A DNA stretch of 64,000 bases, taken from Megaustenia siamemsis. Lineage: Eukaryota; Mollusca; Gastropoda; Stylommatophora; Ariophantidae. Shown here one piece after another: positions 1 to 12,569 of the stretch. Numbering within the stretch: the first letter of the stretch is position 1; every line of letters starts with the position of its first letter. A program made the position numbers and the translations under genes. The stretch lies in contig JAVIAB010000102.1 of the NCBI GenBank assembly GCA_032433765.1, forward strand, positions 15,381,730 through 15,445,729, read 5' to 3'. The notes under the pieces were generated by a model. The model was not told where the DNA came from and searched no databases. It worked only from the letters and a program-made list of their open reading frames with translations.

Positions 1-3000
1 AACAAGTGAGATGTGACAGTAGTAACATCAGCTGATGACATTTATCAACAATCGAGATGTGACAGTAGTAACATCAGCTAGAGACATTTATCAACAATCG
101 AGATGTGACAGTAGTAACATCAGCTAGAGACATTTATCAACAATCGAGATGTGACAGTAGTAACATCAGCTAGAGACATTTATCAACAAGTGAGATGTGA
201 CAGTAGTAACATCAGCTAGAGACATTTATCAACAATCGAGATGTGACAGTAGTAACATCAGCTGGGGACATTTATCAACAATCGAGATGTGACAGTTGTA
301 ACATCAGCTGAGGACATTTATCAACAAGTGAGATGTGACAGTAGTAACATCAGCTGATGACATTTATCAACAATCGAGATGTGACAGTAGTAACATCAGC
401 TAGAGACATTTATCAACAATCGAGATGTGACAGTAGTAACATCAGCTAGAGACATTTATCAACAATCGAGATGTGACAGTAGTAACATCAGCTGAGGACA
501 TTTATCAACAAGTGAGATGTGACAGTAGTAACATCAGCTGAGGACATTTATCAACAAGTGAGATGTGACAGTAGTAACATCAGCTGAGGACATATATCCA
601 CAAGTGAGATGTGACAGTAGTAACATCAGCTGAGGACATATATCCACAAGTGAGATGTGACAGTAGTAACATCAGCTAGAGACATTTATCAACAAGTGAG
701 ATGTGACAGTAGTAACATCAGCTGATGACATTTATCAACTAGTAAGACATGTTAGTAGTAACATCAGCTGAGGACATTTATCAACTAGTAAGACATGTTA
801 GTAGTAACATCAGCTGATGACATTTATCAACAAGTGAGATGTGACAGTAGTAACATCAGCTGAGGACATTTATCAACTAGTAAGACATGTTAGTAGTAAC
901 ATCAGCTGAGGACATTTATCAACAAGTGAGACATGTTAGTAGTAACATCAGCTAGAGACATTTATCAACAGGTGAGATGTGACAGTAGTAACATCAGCTG
1001 ATGACATTTATCAACAAGTGAGATGTGACAGTAGTAACATCAGCTAGAGACATTTATCAACAAGTGAGATGTGACAGTAGTAACATCAGCTGATGACATT
1101 TATCAACAAGTGAGATGTGACAGTAGTAACATCAGCTGATGACATTTATCAACAAGTGAGATGTGACAGTAGTAACATCAGCTGAGGACATTTATCAACA
1201 AGTGAGATGTGACAGTAGTAACATCAGCTGGGGACATTTATCAACAAGTGAGATGTGACAGTAGTAACATCAGCTGAGGACATTTATCAACAAGTGAGAT
1301 GTGACAGTAGTAACATCAGCTGGGGACATTTATCAACAAGTGAGATGTGACAGTAGTAACATCAGCTGATGACATTTATCAACAAGTGAGACGTGACAGT
1401 AGTAACATCAGCTGGGGACATTTATCAACACTCGAGATGTGACAGTAGTAACATCAGCTGAGGACATTTATCAACAAGTGAGATGTGACAGTAGTAACAT
1501 CAGCTGAGGACATTTATCAGCAAGTGAGATGTGACAGTAGTAACATCAGCTAGAGACATTTATCAGCAAGTGAGATGTGACAGTAGTAACATCAGCTGAT
1601 GACATTTATCAACAAGTGAGATGTGACAGTAGTAACATCAGCTAGAGACATTTATCAACAAGTGAGATGTGACAGTAGTAACATCAGCTGAGGACATTTA
1701 TCAGCAAGTGAGATGTGACAGTAGTAACATCAGCTAGAGACATTTATCAGCAAGTGAGATGTGACAGTAGTAACATCAGCTGAGGACATTTATCAACAAG
1801 TGAGATGTGACAGTAGTAACATCAGCTAGAGACATTTATCAACAAGTGAGATGTGACAGTAGTAACATCAGCTGAGGACATTTATCAGCAAGTGAGATGT
1901 GACAGTAGTAACATCAGCTAGAGACATTTATCAACAAGTGAGATGTGACAGTAGTAACATCAGCTAGAGACATTTATCAGCAAGTGAGATGTGACAGTAG
2001 TAACATCAGCTGAGGACATTTATCAACAAGTGAGATGTGACAGTAGTAACATCAGCTGGGGACATTTATCAACAAGTGAGATGTGACAGTAGTAACATCA
2101 GCTGATGACATTTATCAACAAGTGAGATGTGACAGTAGTAACATCAGCTGAGGACATTTATCAACAAGTGAGATGTGACAGTAGTAACATCAGCTGAGGA
2201 CATTTATCAACAAGTGAGATGTGACAGTAGTAACATCAGCTGGGGACATTTATCAACAAGTGAGATGTGACAGTAGTAACATCAGCTGATGACATTTATC
2301 AACAAGTGAGATGTGACAGTAGTAACATCAGCTGATGACATTTATCAACAAGTGAGATGTGACAGTAGTAACATCAGCTGAGGACATTTATCAACAAGTG
2401 AGATGTGACAGTAGTAACATCAGCTGATGACATTTATCAACAAGTGAGATGTGACAGTAGTAACATCAGCTGAGGACATTTATCAACAAGTGAGATGTGA
2501 CAGTAGTAACATCAGCTGGGGACATTTATCAACAAGTGAGATGTGACAGTAGTAACATCAGCTGAGGACATTTATCAACAAGTGAGATGTGACAGTAGTA
2601 ACATCAGCTGAGGACATTTATCAACAAGTGAGATGTGACAGTAGTAACATCAGCTGAGGACATTTATCAACAAGTGAGATGTGACAGTAGTAACATCAGC
2701 TGAGGACATTTATCAACAAGTGAGATGTGACAGTAGTAACATCAGCTAGAGACATTTATCAACAAGTGAGACATGTTAGTAGTAACATCAGCTGAGGACA
2801 TTTATCAGCAAGTGAGATGTGACAGTAGTAACATCAGCTAGAGACATTTATCAACAAGTGAGACATGTTAGTAGTAACATCAGCTGAGGGCATTTATCAG
2901 CAAGTGAGATGTGACAGTAGTAACATCAGCTAGAGACATTTATCAACAAGTGAGATGTGACAGTAGTAACATCAGCTGAGGACATTTATCAACAAGTGAG

Positions 3001-3718
3001 ATGTGACAGTAGTAACATCAGCTGAGGACATTTATCAACAAGTGAGATGTGACAGTAGTAACATCAGCTGGGGACATTTATCAACAAGTGAGATGTGACA
3101 GTAGTAACATCAGCTGATGACATTTATCAACAAGTGAGATGTGACAGTAGTAACATCAGCTGATGACATTTATCAACAAGTGAGATGTGACAGTAGTAAC
3201 ATCAGCTGAGGACATTTATCAACAAGTGAGATGTGACAGTAGTAACATCAGCTGATGACATTTATCAACAAGTGAGATGTGACAGTAGTAACATCAGCTG
3301 AGGACATTTATCAACAAGTGAGATGTGACAGTAGTAACATCAGCTGGGGACATTTATCAACAAGTGAGATGTGACAGTAGTAACATCAGCTGAGGACATT
3401 TATCAACAAGTGAGATGTGACAGTAGTAACATCAGCTGGGGACATTTATCAACAAGTGAGATGTGACAGTAGTAACATCAGCTGAGGACATTTATCAACA
3501 AGTGAGATGTGACAGTAGTAACATCAGCTGAGGACATTTATCAACAAGTGAGATGTGACAGTAGTAACATCAGCTAGAGACATTTATCAACAAGTGAGAC
3601 ATGTTAGTAGTAACATCAGCTGAGGACATTTATCAGCAAGTGAGATGTGACAGTAGTAACATCAGCTAGAGACATTTATCAACAAGTGAGACATGTTAGT
3701 AGTAACATCAGCTGAGGA
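1..3718. repeat. 46-bp minisatellite, about 81 copies
   Basis: The same 46-bp unit runs from the left window edge to about 3718. Each unit holds a conserved core GTAACATCAGCT, a variable tetranucleotide (GATG, GAGG, AGAG or GGGG), then GACATTTATCAACAAGTGAG. A minority of units carry ACATGTTAG in place of ATGTGACAG. The array probably continues beyond the window. Variant order is not random: one 17-unit variant string occurs twice at a spacing of 828 bp (18 units). No ORF of note lies in it. The array runs directly into a start-like fragment of a retrotransposon endonuclease at 3730. Confidence 0.98.
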
Positions 3719-3729
3719 GAAAAGCACCA

Positions 3730-3795
3730 ATGTTTAAACTTGGCACATGGAACGTAAGGACCATGTGCCTGAACTTGCTAAAGCAAACACACTGA
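3730..3795 (+). mobile_element. N-terminal scrap of an RTE-like endonuclease ORF
   Basis: An ATG opens 21 codons beginning MFKLGTWNVRTM before a stop. LGTWNVRT is the first strand of the apurinic-endonuclease (EEP) domain at the start of many RTE/L1-type retrotransposon proteins. Nothing recognisable follows, so this is a stub. Its position immediately after the 46-bp array, in sense orientation, raises the possibility that the array lies in the 5' leader of a dead element. An (AAC)n run and TA repeats follow to 3897. Confidence 0.6.
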
Positions 3796-3921
3796 AAGAA
3801 GGACAAACAGTTACTGACTTACAACGTTAAATATATATAAAGGAATCAGCTGAAATGTCACTGGATCCATAACAACAACAACGATATATATATATATGAA
3901 TAAGTAATATTGGTGAATAAG

Positions 3922-5915
3922 TTAGAAGTGTAGGGCTATGTTCTTCATGGTTACCTGAACACCTAATCTCGCGATGGCGAATCTCCAGCAGCGGCTCCCT
4001 TCAAGTTTCTCGTTTCTGGCTGTCCCAATCATAACTCCAATCTCTTTCATCCGAAGAAGTGATGTGGACTCATGGTTGTGGAAGTCCTGTGCCCTTCCCA
4101 TATTTTGGAGGGCATTGAGGACGTCCGTTCGTTCCATTGGTTGATCGTCTTCAACGACGGCACAGCTAGCCAACCTGTCCGTTCTTTCATTTACCCGTAC
4201 TCCCACATGTCCAGGAACATACACAAATGTGACGTATTTTTAATTCTTCAGTGACTCTACTCATTGCCTGCGTACAGTGCCCGCCTCCACTTTTTCTTAT
4301 CATGCTTATCGACTCACTTGGTATGCAAGAGTGGGTGTAGTCTTATGACTATAACCAGATGAATGCCTTGGTCACTGCCATCACCTCCATCGTCCTGCTA
4401 CTCGTGATCATAACGTATGCACCACTGTCTTCCTTGACCATTCTGCCTGCCGAGCGTGCTGTAAATGTCCGTGCACTCCTTCGGTGTCGTCTTACAGATC
4501 CGTCTGTATAGATGCTTTCTCATCGATGTTACCGCAGATGAGACCGTTGACCTCCGCATTGACCACGACTGAGTTATGTTCCCTACATTTCCTGTCGAGC
4601 GTGACAATACACGAGAATGTGCCCTGGAGTTACGTAGGCACTTGTATTCACTCCTCGTCAGCATTGATATTGGTACGCCCACAGACCTGTTTGATTACAT
4701 CTTCAGCTCGGCACACTCATAATTTGCCTCTTTTTAGCCTGGCACCTTTCCCTGTGTTGAGCTCATGGTGCAATGGATGCTCTTTATCTGCACTAATCTT
4801 CAGGTATGCTCGTGCCCTCCAGATCTTGATTCTGTCATCCATGGTTGGAAAGTCAAGAAGATGCATCATTGCTACACAGGGAGTGTTTCTTGTACTCCCC
4901 AAGATAATGCGCATGGCTTCATTCTGTATTTTCTCCAGCCTGTCAATTTGAGTCGTACTGACAATAAGAATTGCCAGGGCATACTCGATTGGTGCGAGGA
5001 CTAATCCATGAAACAGAAGAGTAAGTAGCCTCTGCTCGATGTTGGCAGCTGCCATGACCTTCAAGGCGGCTAATCCTTTGCGGATTTTGTTATCACATGG
5101 TCGACGTGGTCCCGAAAACACAGGCTGCGGTCAAACTTAACTCCGAGGTACGTCATCAGCCTATCCCTGGTCACCTCATCAGCTCCCATTCGTACCACCG
5201 ATGTTTCCGTGTTAACGATATGATTGTTAAGTGAGAACCATTCAACTGATGCTTTATTAGGATTAACCAAGGCACCTGATACCCCACACCAGGAAGAAAT
5301 GTGATCGAGTTCGTCTTGCATTGTGGAGGCGATTCCCCGTCTGTCTTTTCCCTGTCGACATACCAGAATATCATCAGCAAAAGTCATAGTTCTTCCCCTC
5401 CCATCCAGCTGTTGTTCCGTGATTGTTATTGTGTACACGTTAAATAGAACTGGTGACAATGGTGAGCCTTGTGGCAGCCCTGAACAAATGGATGTTGGCT
5501 CTGATAACCAACTTCCACATCTGAGTATCACCTTCCTCTGAAACAGTGCCGCAGCGATCCATCTAATGAGGAAGGGGTGCACCGCCAGTTTGAGGAGCAT
5601 GTGCTTGAGGTATTCAAATGGTACCCTGTTGTATGCATCCTCCAGATCTATAGCAGCAGCACATGTCTCCTCTCGTCTGTGGAAGCCTTCGAAGACGTCA
5701 TAGGTGAAGACTGCCGCATTGAGCCATGTCTTTTTGTTATATCTATGACCTCTGAGTATGGGTGGGAATACGCGTATCTGTTTAATGTGACAGGTGAGTA
5801 TATGGGCGACTATTTTCTCCAGTAGCTAGCCCGCAGTGTTCTGTATCGTGATGATTCTGTAGGTACTGATTCGAGAGTGGTCCTTGTTTGGCTTCGGTTG
5901 CGGTAGTAAGTAGCT
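3922..5915 (-). mobile_element. Degenerate non-LTR retrotransposon (reverse transcriptase plus RNase H)
   Basis: Read on the minus strand from 5915 the sequence gives reverse-transcriptase blocks in order: PKPNKDHSRIS, LLEKIVAHIL, the metal-binding block IDLEDAYNRV (about 5650), SGLPQGSPLSPVLFN (about 5480) and the catalytic FADDIL (about 5380). A thumb segment follows near 4717-5121, then an RNase H domain with TDGSV (about 4505), MEVMAVTKAF (about 4385) and VPGHVGVRVNERTDRLAS (about 4210). RNase H downstream of RT points to an I-like or related clade. It is dead: an in-frame TAG at 5826-5828, a frameshift near 5100, and stops between the RNase H blocks. The frame is open from 5825 to about 5072. 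No endonuclease part or flanking duplication was found. Confidence 0.88.
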
Positions 5916-6328
5916 ACTATTCTTCAACTAAATAAAAGTTTTAAAAATAAATAAAAAGTAACACATAAATACACAACAATTCAGAACCCGTTAAAAATAA
6001 ATTGTAATTGATTAACGAATTGGCCACAACAAAATAATTGTGATCATATGCTTGATTTAAGAGCTTCTCCATGTTACGAGCGAAGACTGCAAAGCTCCTG
6101 GTCTTTGATGATGTTCTTCCACCACCGGAAAGTCTTTATAAAGTCTCGCTGATTAATCAACATCACAAGAGTGACGTGCCCTTTGTTGTTAGTGTCGCGA
6201 TGGTCACAAGATCATGCTATTGGGAATGGATTGTGAGGTACTGTAATACGCCGGCGTCGAAAAATTAGATAAAGGATATACTTGTAGATTGTTAATTATA
6301 CCTGCTTGATCTATTGAGTGTCCATCAG
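5916..6328. other. No gene recognised (AT-rich)
   Basis: AT-rich sequence with only a 65-codon plus-strand ORF (6071-6268) that I do not recognise. If the exon proposed at 6329-6379 is the last exon of the CA-related gene, this stretch would hold its 3' untranslated region. I see no convincing AATAAA in the right place. Confidence 0.4.
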
Positions 6329-6379
6329 TTAATATTGTTGAACCGGCCAGTCTTTCTGCTTTGTCGCTGTCCTAAAAAC
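6329..6379 (-). CDS. Possible last exon of the CA-related gene
   Basis: After a pyrimidine-rich stretch ending CCTTGCAG the minus strand reads VFRTATKQKDWPVQQY and then TAA (6329-6331). Exon 6 ends in phase 0 and this block continues in phase 0. The canonical family tail has a Leu-Arg block followed by PVxxNFRPxQ; only FRT and PVQ are similar, and the reading stops before the expected NFRP segment. The intervening intron (6380-7134) is nearly all minisatellite. It may instead be a chance ORF with a chance acceptor. Confidence 0.4.
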   Translation of the reverse strand, partial: VFRTATKQKDWPVQQY

Positions 6380-6451
6380 CTGCAAGGCCCGGGACATACA
6401 TGAACGTGATAGGACAAATCTTCGATCTTTGTCTTGATCATAACCATTGAC

Positions 6452-7120
6452 GACGAGACCTGTTTCTACTTTGTGGGTCATGGTCACCCACAACCACACG
6501 AGTACACTCTCACACACACACACGAATACACTCAATGACGAGACCTGTTTCTACTTTGTGGGTCATGGTCACCCACACCCACACATCATAAACTCTCACA
6601 CACACACACGAGTACACTCAATGACGAGACCTGTTTCTACTTTGTGGGTCATGTTCACCCACAACCACATATCATAAACTCACACACACACACACGAGTA
6701 CACTCGATGACGAGACCTGTTTCTACTTTGTGGGTCATGGTCACCCACAACCACACATCATAAACTCACACACACACACGATGACGAGACCTGTTTCTAC
6801 TTTGTGGGTCATGTTCACCCACAACCGCACATCATAAACTCTCTCACACACACACGAGTACACTCAATGACGAGACCTGTTTCTACTTTGTGGGTCATGT
6901 TCACCCACAACCACACATCATAAACTCACACACACACACGATGACGAGACCTGTTTCTACTTTGTGGGTCATGTTCACCCACAACCACACATCATAAACT
7001 CACACACACACACACGAGTACACTCAATGACGAGACCTGTTTCTACTTTGTGGGTCATGTTCACCCACAACCACACATCATAAACTCACACACACACACG
7101 AGTACACTCAATGACGACAC
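6452..7120. repeat. 74/86-bp minisatellite with CA tracts, about 9 copies
   Basis: Successive starts of GACGAGACCTGTTTCTAC fall at 6452, 6537, 6623, 6709, 6783, 6869, 6943, 7029 and a diverged copy at 7113. Spacing is therefore 85-86 or 74 bp. The difference is presence or absence of a GAGTACACTCA block beside a (CA)n run. Each unit also holds GTGGGT and ACCCAC arms around a 7-nt loop. The array fills nearly all of the intron between the 7135 and 6379 exon edges and begins about 15 nt inside the 5' splice site on the minus strand. Confidence 0.95.
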
Positions 7121-7134
7121 ATGTCACCACATAC

Positions 7135-7289
7135 CTGCTCCTTGTGGACATACATTGGTTTGTTGAACACGACCCACGTGACCGTCTCTAGGCAACCGGG
7201 CTGCGTCATGGAGCCATCATACGTCATGTAGTCATGGGTCTTTGGTAACAGTGCGGTCATCGTGAGGTCTGGAACTGGTGTTGAGTTGC
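7135..7289 (-). CDS. CA-related gene, exon 6 (C-terminal core)
   Basis: This 155-nt block follows an acceptor (CCTCCATTCAG) and precedes a GTATGTGG donor. It enters with 2 nt that complete a Gly codon with exon 5, then 51 codons including LLPKTHDYMTYDGSM and TQPGCLETVTWVVFNKP. In alpha carbonic anhydrases this is the SLTTPPLxExVTW segment. Here the catalytic Thr199 position is Gln and a Cys follows PG, the Cys that forms the disulfide in secreted CAs and CA10/CA11. The length matches vertebrate CA exon 6 (about 156 nt). It is fully open and looks intact. Confidence 0.93.
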
Positions 7290-7339
7290 CTGAATGGAGG
7301 GGTCAAGGGTTGCGTCATTACATGACCTTACCAACATAG

Positions 7340-10300
7340 ACATGTGGGAGTGTGTTGTATCGATGGGAACAGGTGGGAGTGTGTTGTATCGATGTGAACA
7401 GGTGGGAGTGTGTTGTATCGATGGGAACAGGTGGAAGTGTGTTGTATCGATGTGAACAGGTGGGAGTGTGTTGTATCAATGGGAACAGGTGGGAGTGTGT
7501 TGTATCAATGGGGACAGGTGGGAGTGTGTTGTATCAATGGGGACAGGTGGGAGTGTGTTGTATCAATGGGGACAGGTGGGAGTGTGTTGTATCAATGGAG
7601 CCAGGTGGGAGTGTGTTGTATCAATGGGGACAGGTGGGAGTGTGTTGTATCGATGGGAACAGGAGGGAGTGTGTTGTATCAATGGGGACAGGTGGGAGTG
7701 TGTTGTATCAATGGGGACAGGTGGGAGTGTGTTGTATCAATGGGGACAGGTGGGAGTGTGTTGTATCAATGGGGACAGGTGGGAGTGTGTTGTATCAATG
7801 GGGACGAGGTTGGAGTGTGTTGTATCAATGGGGACAGATGGAAGTGTGTTGTATCAATGGAGACATGTGGGAGTGTGTTATATCAATGGGGACGAGGTTG
7901 GAGTGTGTTGTATCAATGGGGACAGATGGAAGTGTATTGTATCAATGGGGACAAGGTGGGAGTGTGTTGTATCAATGGGGACATATGGAAGTGTGTTGTA
8001 TCAATGGGGACAGATGGAAGTTTGTTGTATCAATGTGGACATATGGAAGTGTGTTGTATCAATGGAGACATGTGGGAGTGTGTTGTATCATTGGAGACAT
8101 GTGGGAGTGTGTTGTATCAATGGAGACATGTGGGAGTGTGTTGTATCAATGGGGACGAGGTTGGAGTGTGTTGTATGAATGGGGACAGATGGAAGTGTGT
8201 TGTATCAATGGGGACAAGGTGGGAGTGTGTTGTATCAATGGGGACAAGGTGGGAGTGTGTTGTATCAATGGGGACAGGTGGAAGTGTCTTGTATCAATGG
8301 GGACAGATGGAAGTGTGTTGTATCAATGGGGACAGGTGGAAGTGTGTTGTATCAATGGGGACAGATGGAAGTGTGTTGTATCAATGGGGACAGGTGGAAG
8401 TGTGTTGTATCAATGGGGACAGATGGAAGTGTGTTGTATCAATGGGGACAAGGTGGGAGTGTGTTGTATCAATGGGGACAAGGTGGGAGTGTGTTGTATC
8501 AATGGGGACAGGTGGAAGTGTGTTGTATCAATGGGGACAGATGGAAGTGTGTTGTATCAATGGGGACAAGGTGGGAGTGTGTTGTATCAATGGGGACATA
8601 TGGAAGTGTGTTGTATCAATGGGGACAGATGGAAGTGTGTTGTATCAATGTGGACATATGGAAGTGTGTTGTATCAATGGGGGCATATGGAAGTGTGTTG
8701 TATCAATGGGGACAGATGGAAGTGTGTTGTATTAATGTGGACAAGGTGGGAGTGTGTTGTATCAATGGGGACAGATGGAAGTGTGTTGTATTAATGTGGA
8801 CAAGGTGGGAGTGTGTTGTATCAATGGGGACTGATGGAAGTGTGTTGTATCAATGGGGACAAGGTGGGAGTGTGTTGTATCAATGGAGACAAGGTGGGAG
8901 TGTGTTGTATCAATGGGGACAGATGGAAGTGTGTTGTATTATTGGAGACAGGTGGGAGTGTGTTATATCAATGGAGACAGGTGGGAGTGTGTTGTATCAA
9001 TGGAGACAGGTGGGAGTGTGTTGTATCAATGGAGACAGGTGGGAGTGTGTTGTATCAATGCAGACAGGTGGGAGTGTGTTGTATCAATGGAGCCAGGTGG
9101 GTGTGTGTTGTATCAATGTGGACAGATGGAAGTGTGTTGTATCAATGGGGACAGATGGAAGTGTGTTGTATCAATGGGGACAAGGTGGGAGTGTGTTGTA
9201 TCAATGGGGACAAATGGAAGTGTGTTATATCAATGGAGACAGGTGGGAGTGTGTTGTATTAATGGAGACAGGCGGGAGTGTGTTATATCAGTGGAGACAG
9301 GTGGGAGTGTGTTATATCAATAGAGACAGGTGGGAGTGTGTTGTAAGAATGGAGACAGGTGTGATGGTGTTGTATCAATGGAGACAGGTGTGAGTGTGTT
9401 GTATCAATGGAGACAGGTGTGAGTGTGTTGTATCAATATAGACAGGTGGGAATGTCTTGCATCTATGGAGACAGGTGGGAGTGTGTTGTATTAATGGAGA
9501 CAGGTGGGAGTGTGTTGTATCAATGGATATAGGTGGGAGTGTGTTGTATTAACGGAGACAGGTGGGAGTGTGTTGTATTAATGGAGACAGGTGGGAGTGT
9601 GATGTATCAATATAGACAGGTGGGAATGTGTTGTATTAATGGAGACAGGTGGGAGTGTGTTGTATCAATGGAGACAGGTGGGAGTGTGATGTATCAATAT
9701 AGACAGGTGGGAATGTGTTGTATTAATGGAGACAGGTGGGAGTGTGTTGTATTAATGGATATAGGTGGGAGTGTGTTGTATTAATGGAGACAGGTGGGAG
9801 TGTGTTGTATTAATGGATATAGGTGGGAGTGTGTTGTATCAATGGAGACAGGTGGGAGTGTGTTGTATTAATGGATATAGGTGGGAGTGTGTTGTATTAA
9901 TGGGTATAGGTGGGAGTGTGTTGTATCAATGGAGACAGGTGGGAGTGTGTTGTATTAATGGAGACAGGTGGGAGTGTGTTGTATTAATGGATATAGGTGG
10001 GAGTGTGTTGTATCAATGGAGACAGGTGGGAGTGTGTTGTATTAATGGAGACAGGTGGGAGTGTGTTGTATTAATGGATATAGGTGGGAGTGTGTTGTAT
10101 CAATGGAGACAGGTGGGAGTGTGTTGTATTAATGGAGACAGGTGGGAGTGTGTTGTATCAATGGAGACAGGTGGGAGTGTGTTGTATCAATAGAGACAGG
10201 TTGGAGTGTGTTGTATCGATGGAGACAGGTGGGAGTGTGTTGTATCAATAGAGACAGGTGGGAGTGTGTTGTATCAATAGAGACAGGTGGGAGTGTGTTG

Positions 10301-11699
10301 TATCGATGGAGACAGGTGGGAGTGTGTTGTATGAATAGAGACAGGTTGGAGTGTGTTGTATCAATGGAGACAGGTGGGAGTGTGTTGTATCAATGGAGAC
10401 AGGTGGGAGTGTGTTGTATCAATGGAGACAGGTGGGAGTGTGTTGTATCAATGCAGACAGGTGGGAGTGTGTTGTATCAATGGAGCCAGGTGGGTGTGTG
10501 TTGTATCAATGGGACAGATGGAAGTGTGTTGTATCAATGGGGACAGATGGAAGTGTGTTGTATCAATGGGGACAGATGGAAGTGTGTTGTATCAATGGGG
10601 ACAAGGTGGGAGTGTGTTGTATCAATGGGGACAGATGGAAGTGTGTTATATCAATGGAGACAGGTGGGAGTGTGTTGTATTAATGGAGACAGGTGGGAGT
10701 GTGTTATATCAGTGGAGACAGGTGGGAGTGTGTTGTATCAATGCAGACAGGTGGGAGTGTGTTGTATCAATGGAGCCAGGTGGGTGTGTGTTGTATCAAT
10801 GGGACAGATGGAAGTGTGTTGTATCAATGGGGACAGATGGAAGTGTGTTGTATCAATGGGGACAGATGGAAGTGTGTTGTATCAATGGGACAAGGTGGGA
10901 GTGTGTTGTATCAATGGGGACAGATGGACGTGTGTTATATCAATGGAGACAGGTGGGAGTGTGTTGTATTAATGGAGACAGGTGGGAGTGTGTTATATCA
11001 GTGGAGACAGGTGGGAGTGTGTTATATCAATAGAGACAGGTGGGAGTGTGTTGTAAGAATGGAGACAGGTGTGAGTGTGTTGTATCAATGGAGACAGGTG
11101 GGAGTGTGTTGTATCAATGGAGACAGGTGTGAGTGTGTTGTATCAATATAGACAGGTGGGAATGTCTTGTATCTATGGAGACAGGTGGGAGTGTGTTGTA
11201 TTAATGGATACAGGTGGGAGTGTGTTGTATCAATGGATATAGGTGGGAGTGTGTTGTATTAATGGAGACAGGTGGGAGTGTGTTGTATTAATTGAGACAG
11301 GTGGGAGTGTGATGTATCAATATAGACAGGTGGGAATGTGTTGTATTAATGGAGACAGGTGGGAGTGTGTTGTATCAATGGAGACAGGTGGGAGTGTGAT
11401 GTATCAATATAGACAGGTGGGAATGTGTTGTATTAATGGAAACAGGTGGGAGTGTGTTGTATTAATGGATATAGGTGGGAGTGTGTTGTATTAATGGAGA
11501 CAGGTGGGAGTGTGTTGTATTAATTGATATAGGTGGGAGTGTGTTGTATCTATGGAGACAGGTGGGAGTGTGTTGTATTAATGGATATTGTTGGGAGTGT
11601 GTTGTATTAATGGATATAGGTGGGAGTGTGTTGTATCAATGGAGACAGGTGGGAGTGTGTTGTATCAATGGAGACAGGTGTGAATGTGTTGTATCGAGT
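7340..11699. repeat. 29-bp minisatellite, about 150 copies
   Basis: The unit holds GGGAGTGTGTTGTATCAATG plus a variable end (GGGACAGGT, GAGACAGGT, GATATAGGT). Units of 28-30 bp also occur, for example with ACAAGGT. Because 29 is not a multiple of 3 and the unit lacks stops, all three plus frames stay open for up to 480 codons; these Cys/Val/Gly-rich ORFs are artefacts. Unit types change along the array: GGGACAG types dominate to about 8930, GAGACAG and GATATAG types after. A block of about 750 bp near 9060-9800 recurs 1710 bp downstream with its rare variants. The right end is interrupted by a retrotransposon at 11700. Confidence 0.98.
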
Positions 11700-12533
11700 C
11701 TTCTTCTTCTACCTTTCAGCTGCTAGTGGAGCATAGGTCTTCAACAAACACTTTCCAAGTCGTTCTGTTTTTTGCCATTCATTTAAGATCATTCCATGTC
11801 TTCCCCATCATCTTCATCTCTGCTTCTATCTGTCTTCTCCAAGAATTCTTGGTCTTCCTCTTTGTCTTTTCCCGTGGTGATTCCAAAAAAAGGGCCTGTT
11901 GTGTAATACTCTCAGTTGGCTTCCGTAGTGTGTGTCCTATCCAGCGCCATCGTCTTCACTGTATTTCTTTATCCACTGGTATTTGACTGGTACATTTCCA
12001 TAATTCTATGTTAGTGATTTTGTCCTGCCATTTCCATCCTTTTATTCTGCGTAATCATCCATTAATGAAAGTCTGTATCATCGTGATTGCCAATTTTGTT
12101 GTTCTCCATGTTTCACAGCCATTTAGGACCGACTTAACATTTGATTTGAACATTTTTATTTTTGTATTTAACCTAATTTCTTTTAATTTCCATATGTTTC
12201 CCAATGCAATGAAAGCTCCTCTTGCTTCTGATATCCTTATTTTGGTATCATTTTCTGTTCCTCCCTCTTTATCTATATTACTGCCCAGATATATGTAAAA
12301 TTGTACGTCTAGTAGAGGTATTTCTCCTGGTTTTATTTGGTTATTGCCAACTGTATTAATATTCATATTGTTGGTCTTCTCTCTATTAATCTTCAGTCCT
12401 AGCTGTTGTGCTCTCATACTCATCAAGTATGTTCATTTTATCCTGCATCTGTTGGAGGCTGTGTGATAAGAGAGCTATGTCATCAGCAAAGTCTAAACCA
12501 TCAAGTTGTTTGTTCAGTGACCACTGGATCCCA
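11700..12533 (-). mobile_element. 5'-truncated RTE-like retrotransposon with 11-bp target duplication
   Basis: The minus strand encodes LDGLDFADDIALLSH (catalytic block, about 12500), then YLGSNIDKEGGTEND, SVLNGCETWRTTK and, near the 3' end, RWIGHTLRKPTES and ENSWRRQIEAEMK in interrupted frames. The 3' end is an (AAG)n tail. The 11-mer TTGTATCGAGT flanks it exactly at 11689-11699 and 12534-12544. This is a standard 5'-truncated insertion that landed at the right edge of the 29-bp array. The same family is present at 25450-25856, and the same 3' end at 60507-61795. Confidence 0.9.
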
Positions 12534-12569
12534 TTGTATCGAGTGGTAGTGTTGTATAAAAACGTGATA

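Noticed and set aside
1..3718. CRISPR-like array
   Set aside because: Direct repeats are head to tail with no unique spacers, no cas genes, and the DNA is eukaryotic.
7352..11151. Open frames of 83-480 codons in all three plus frames
   Set aside because: A stop-free 29-bp unit stays open in every frame; no conserved domain, and frames are equivalent. Not genes.
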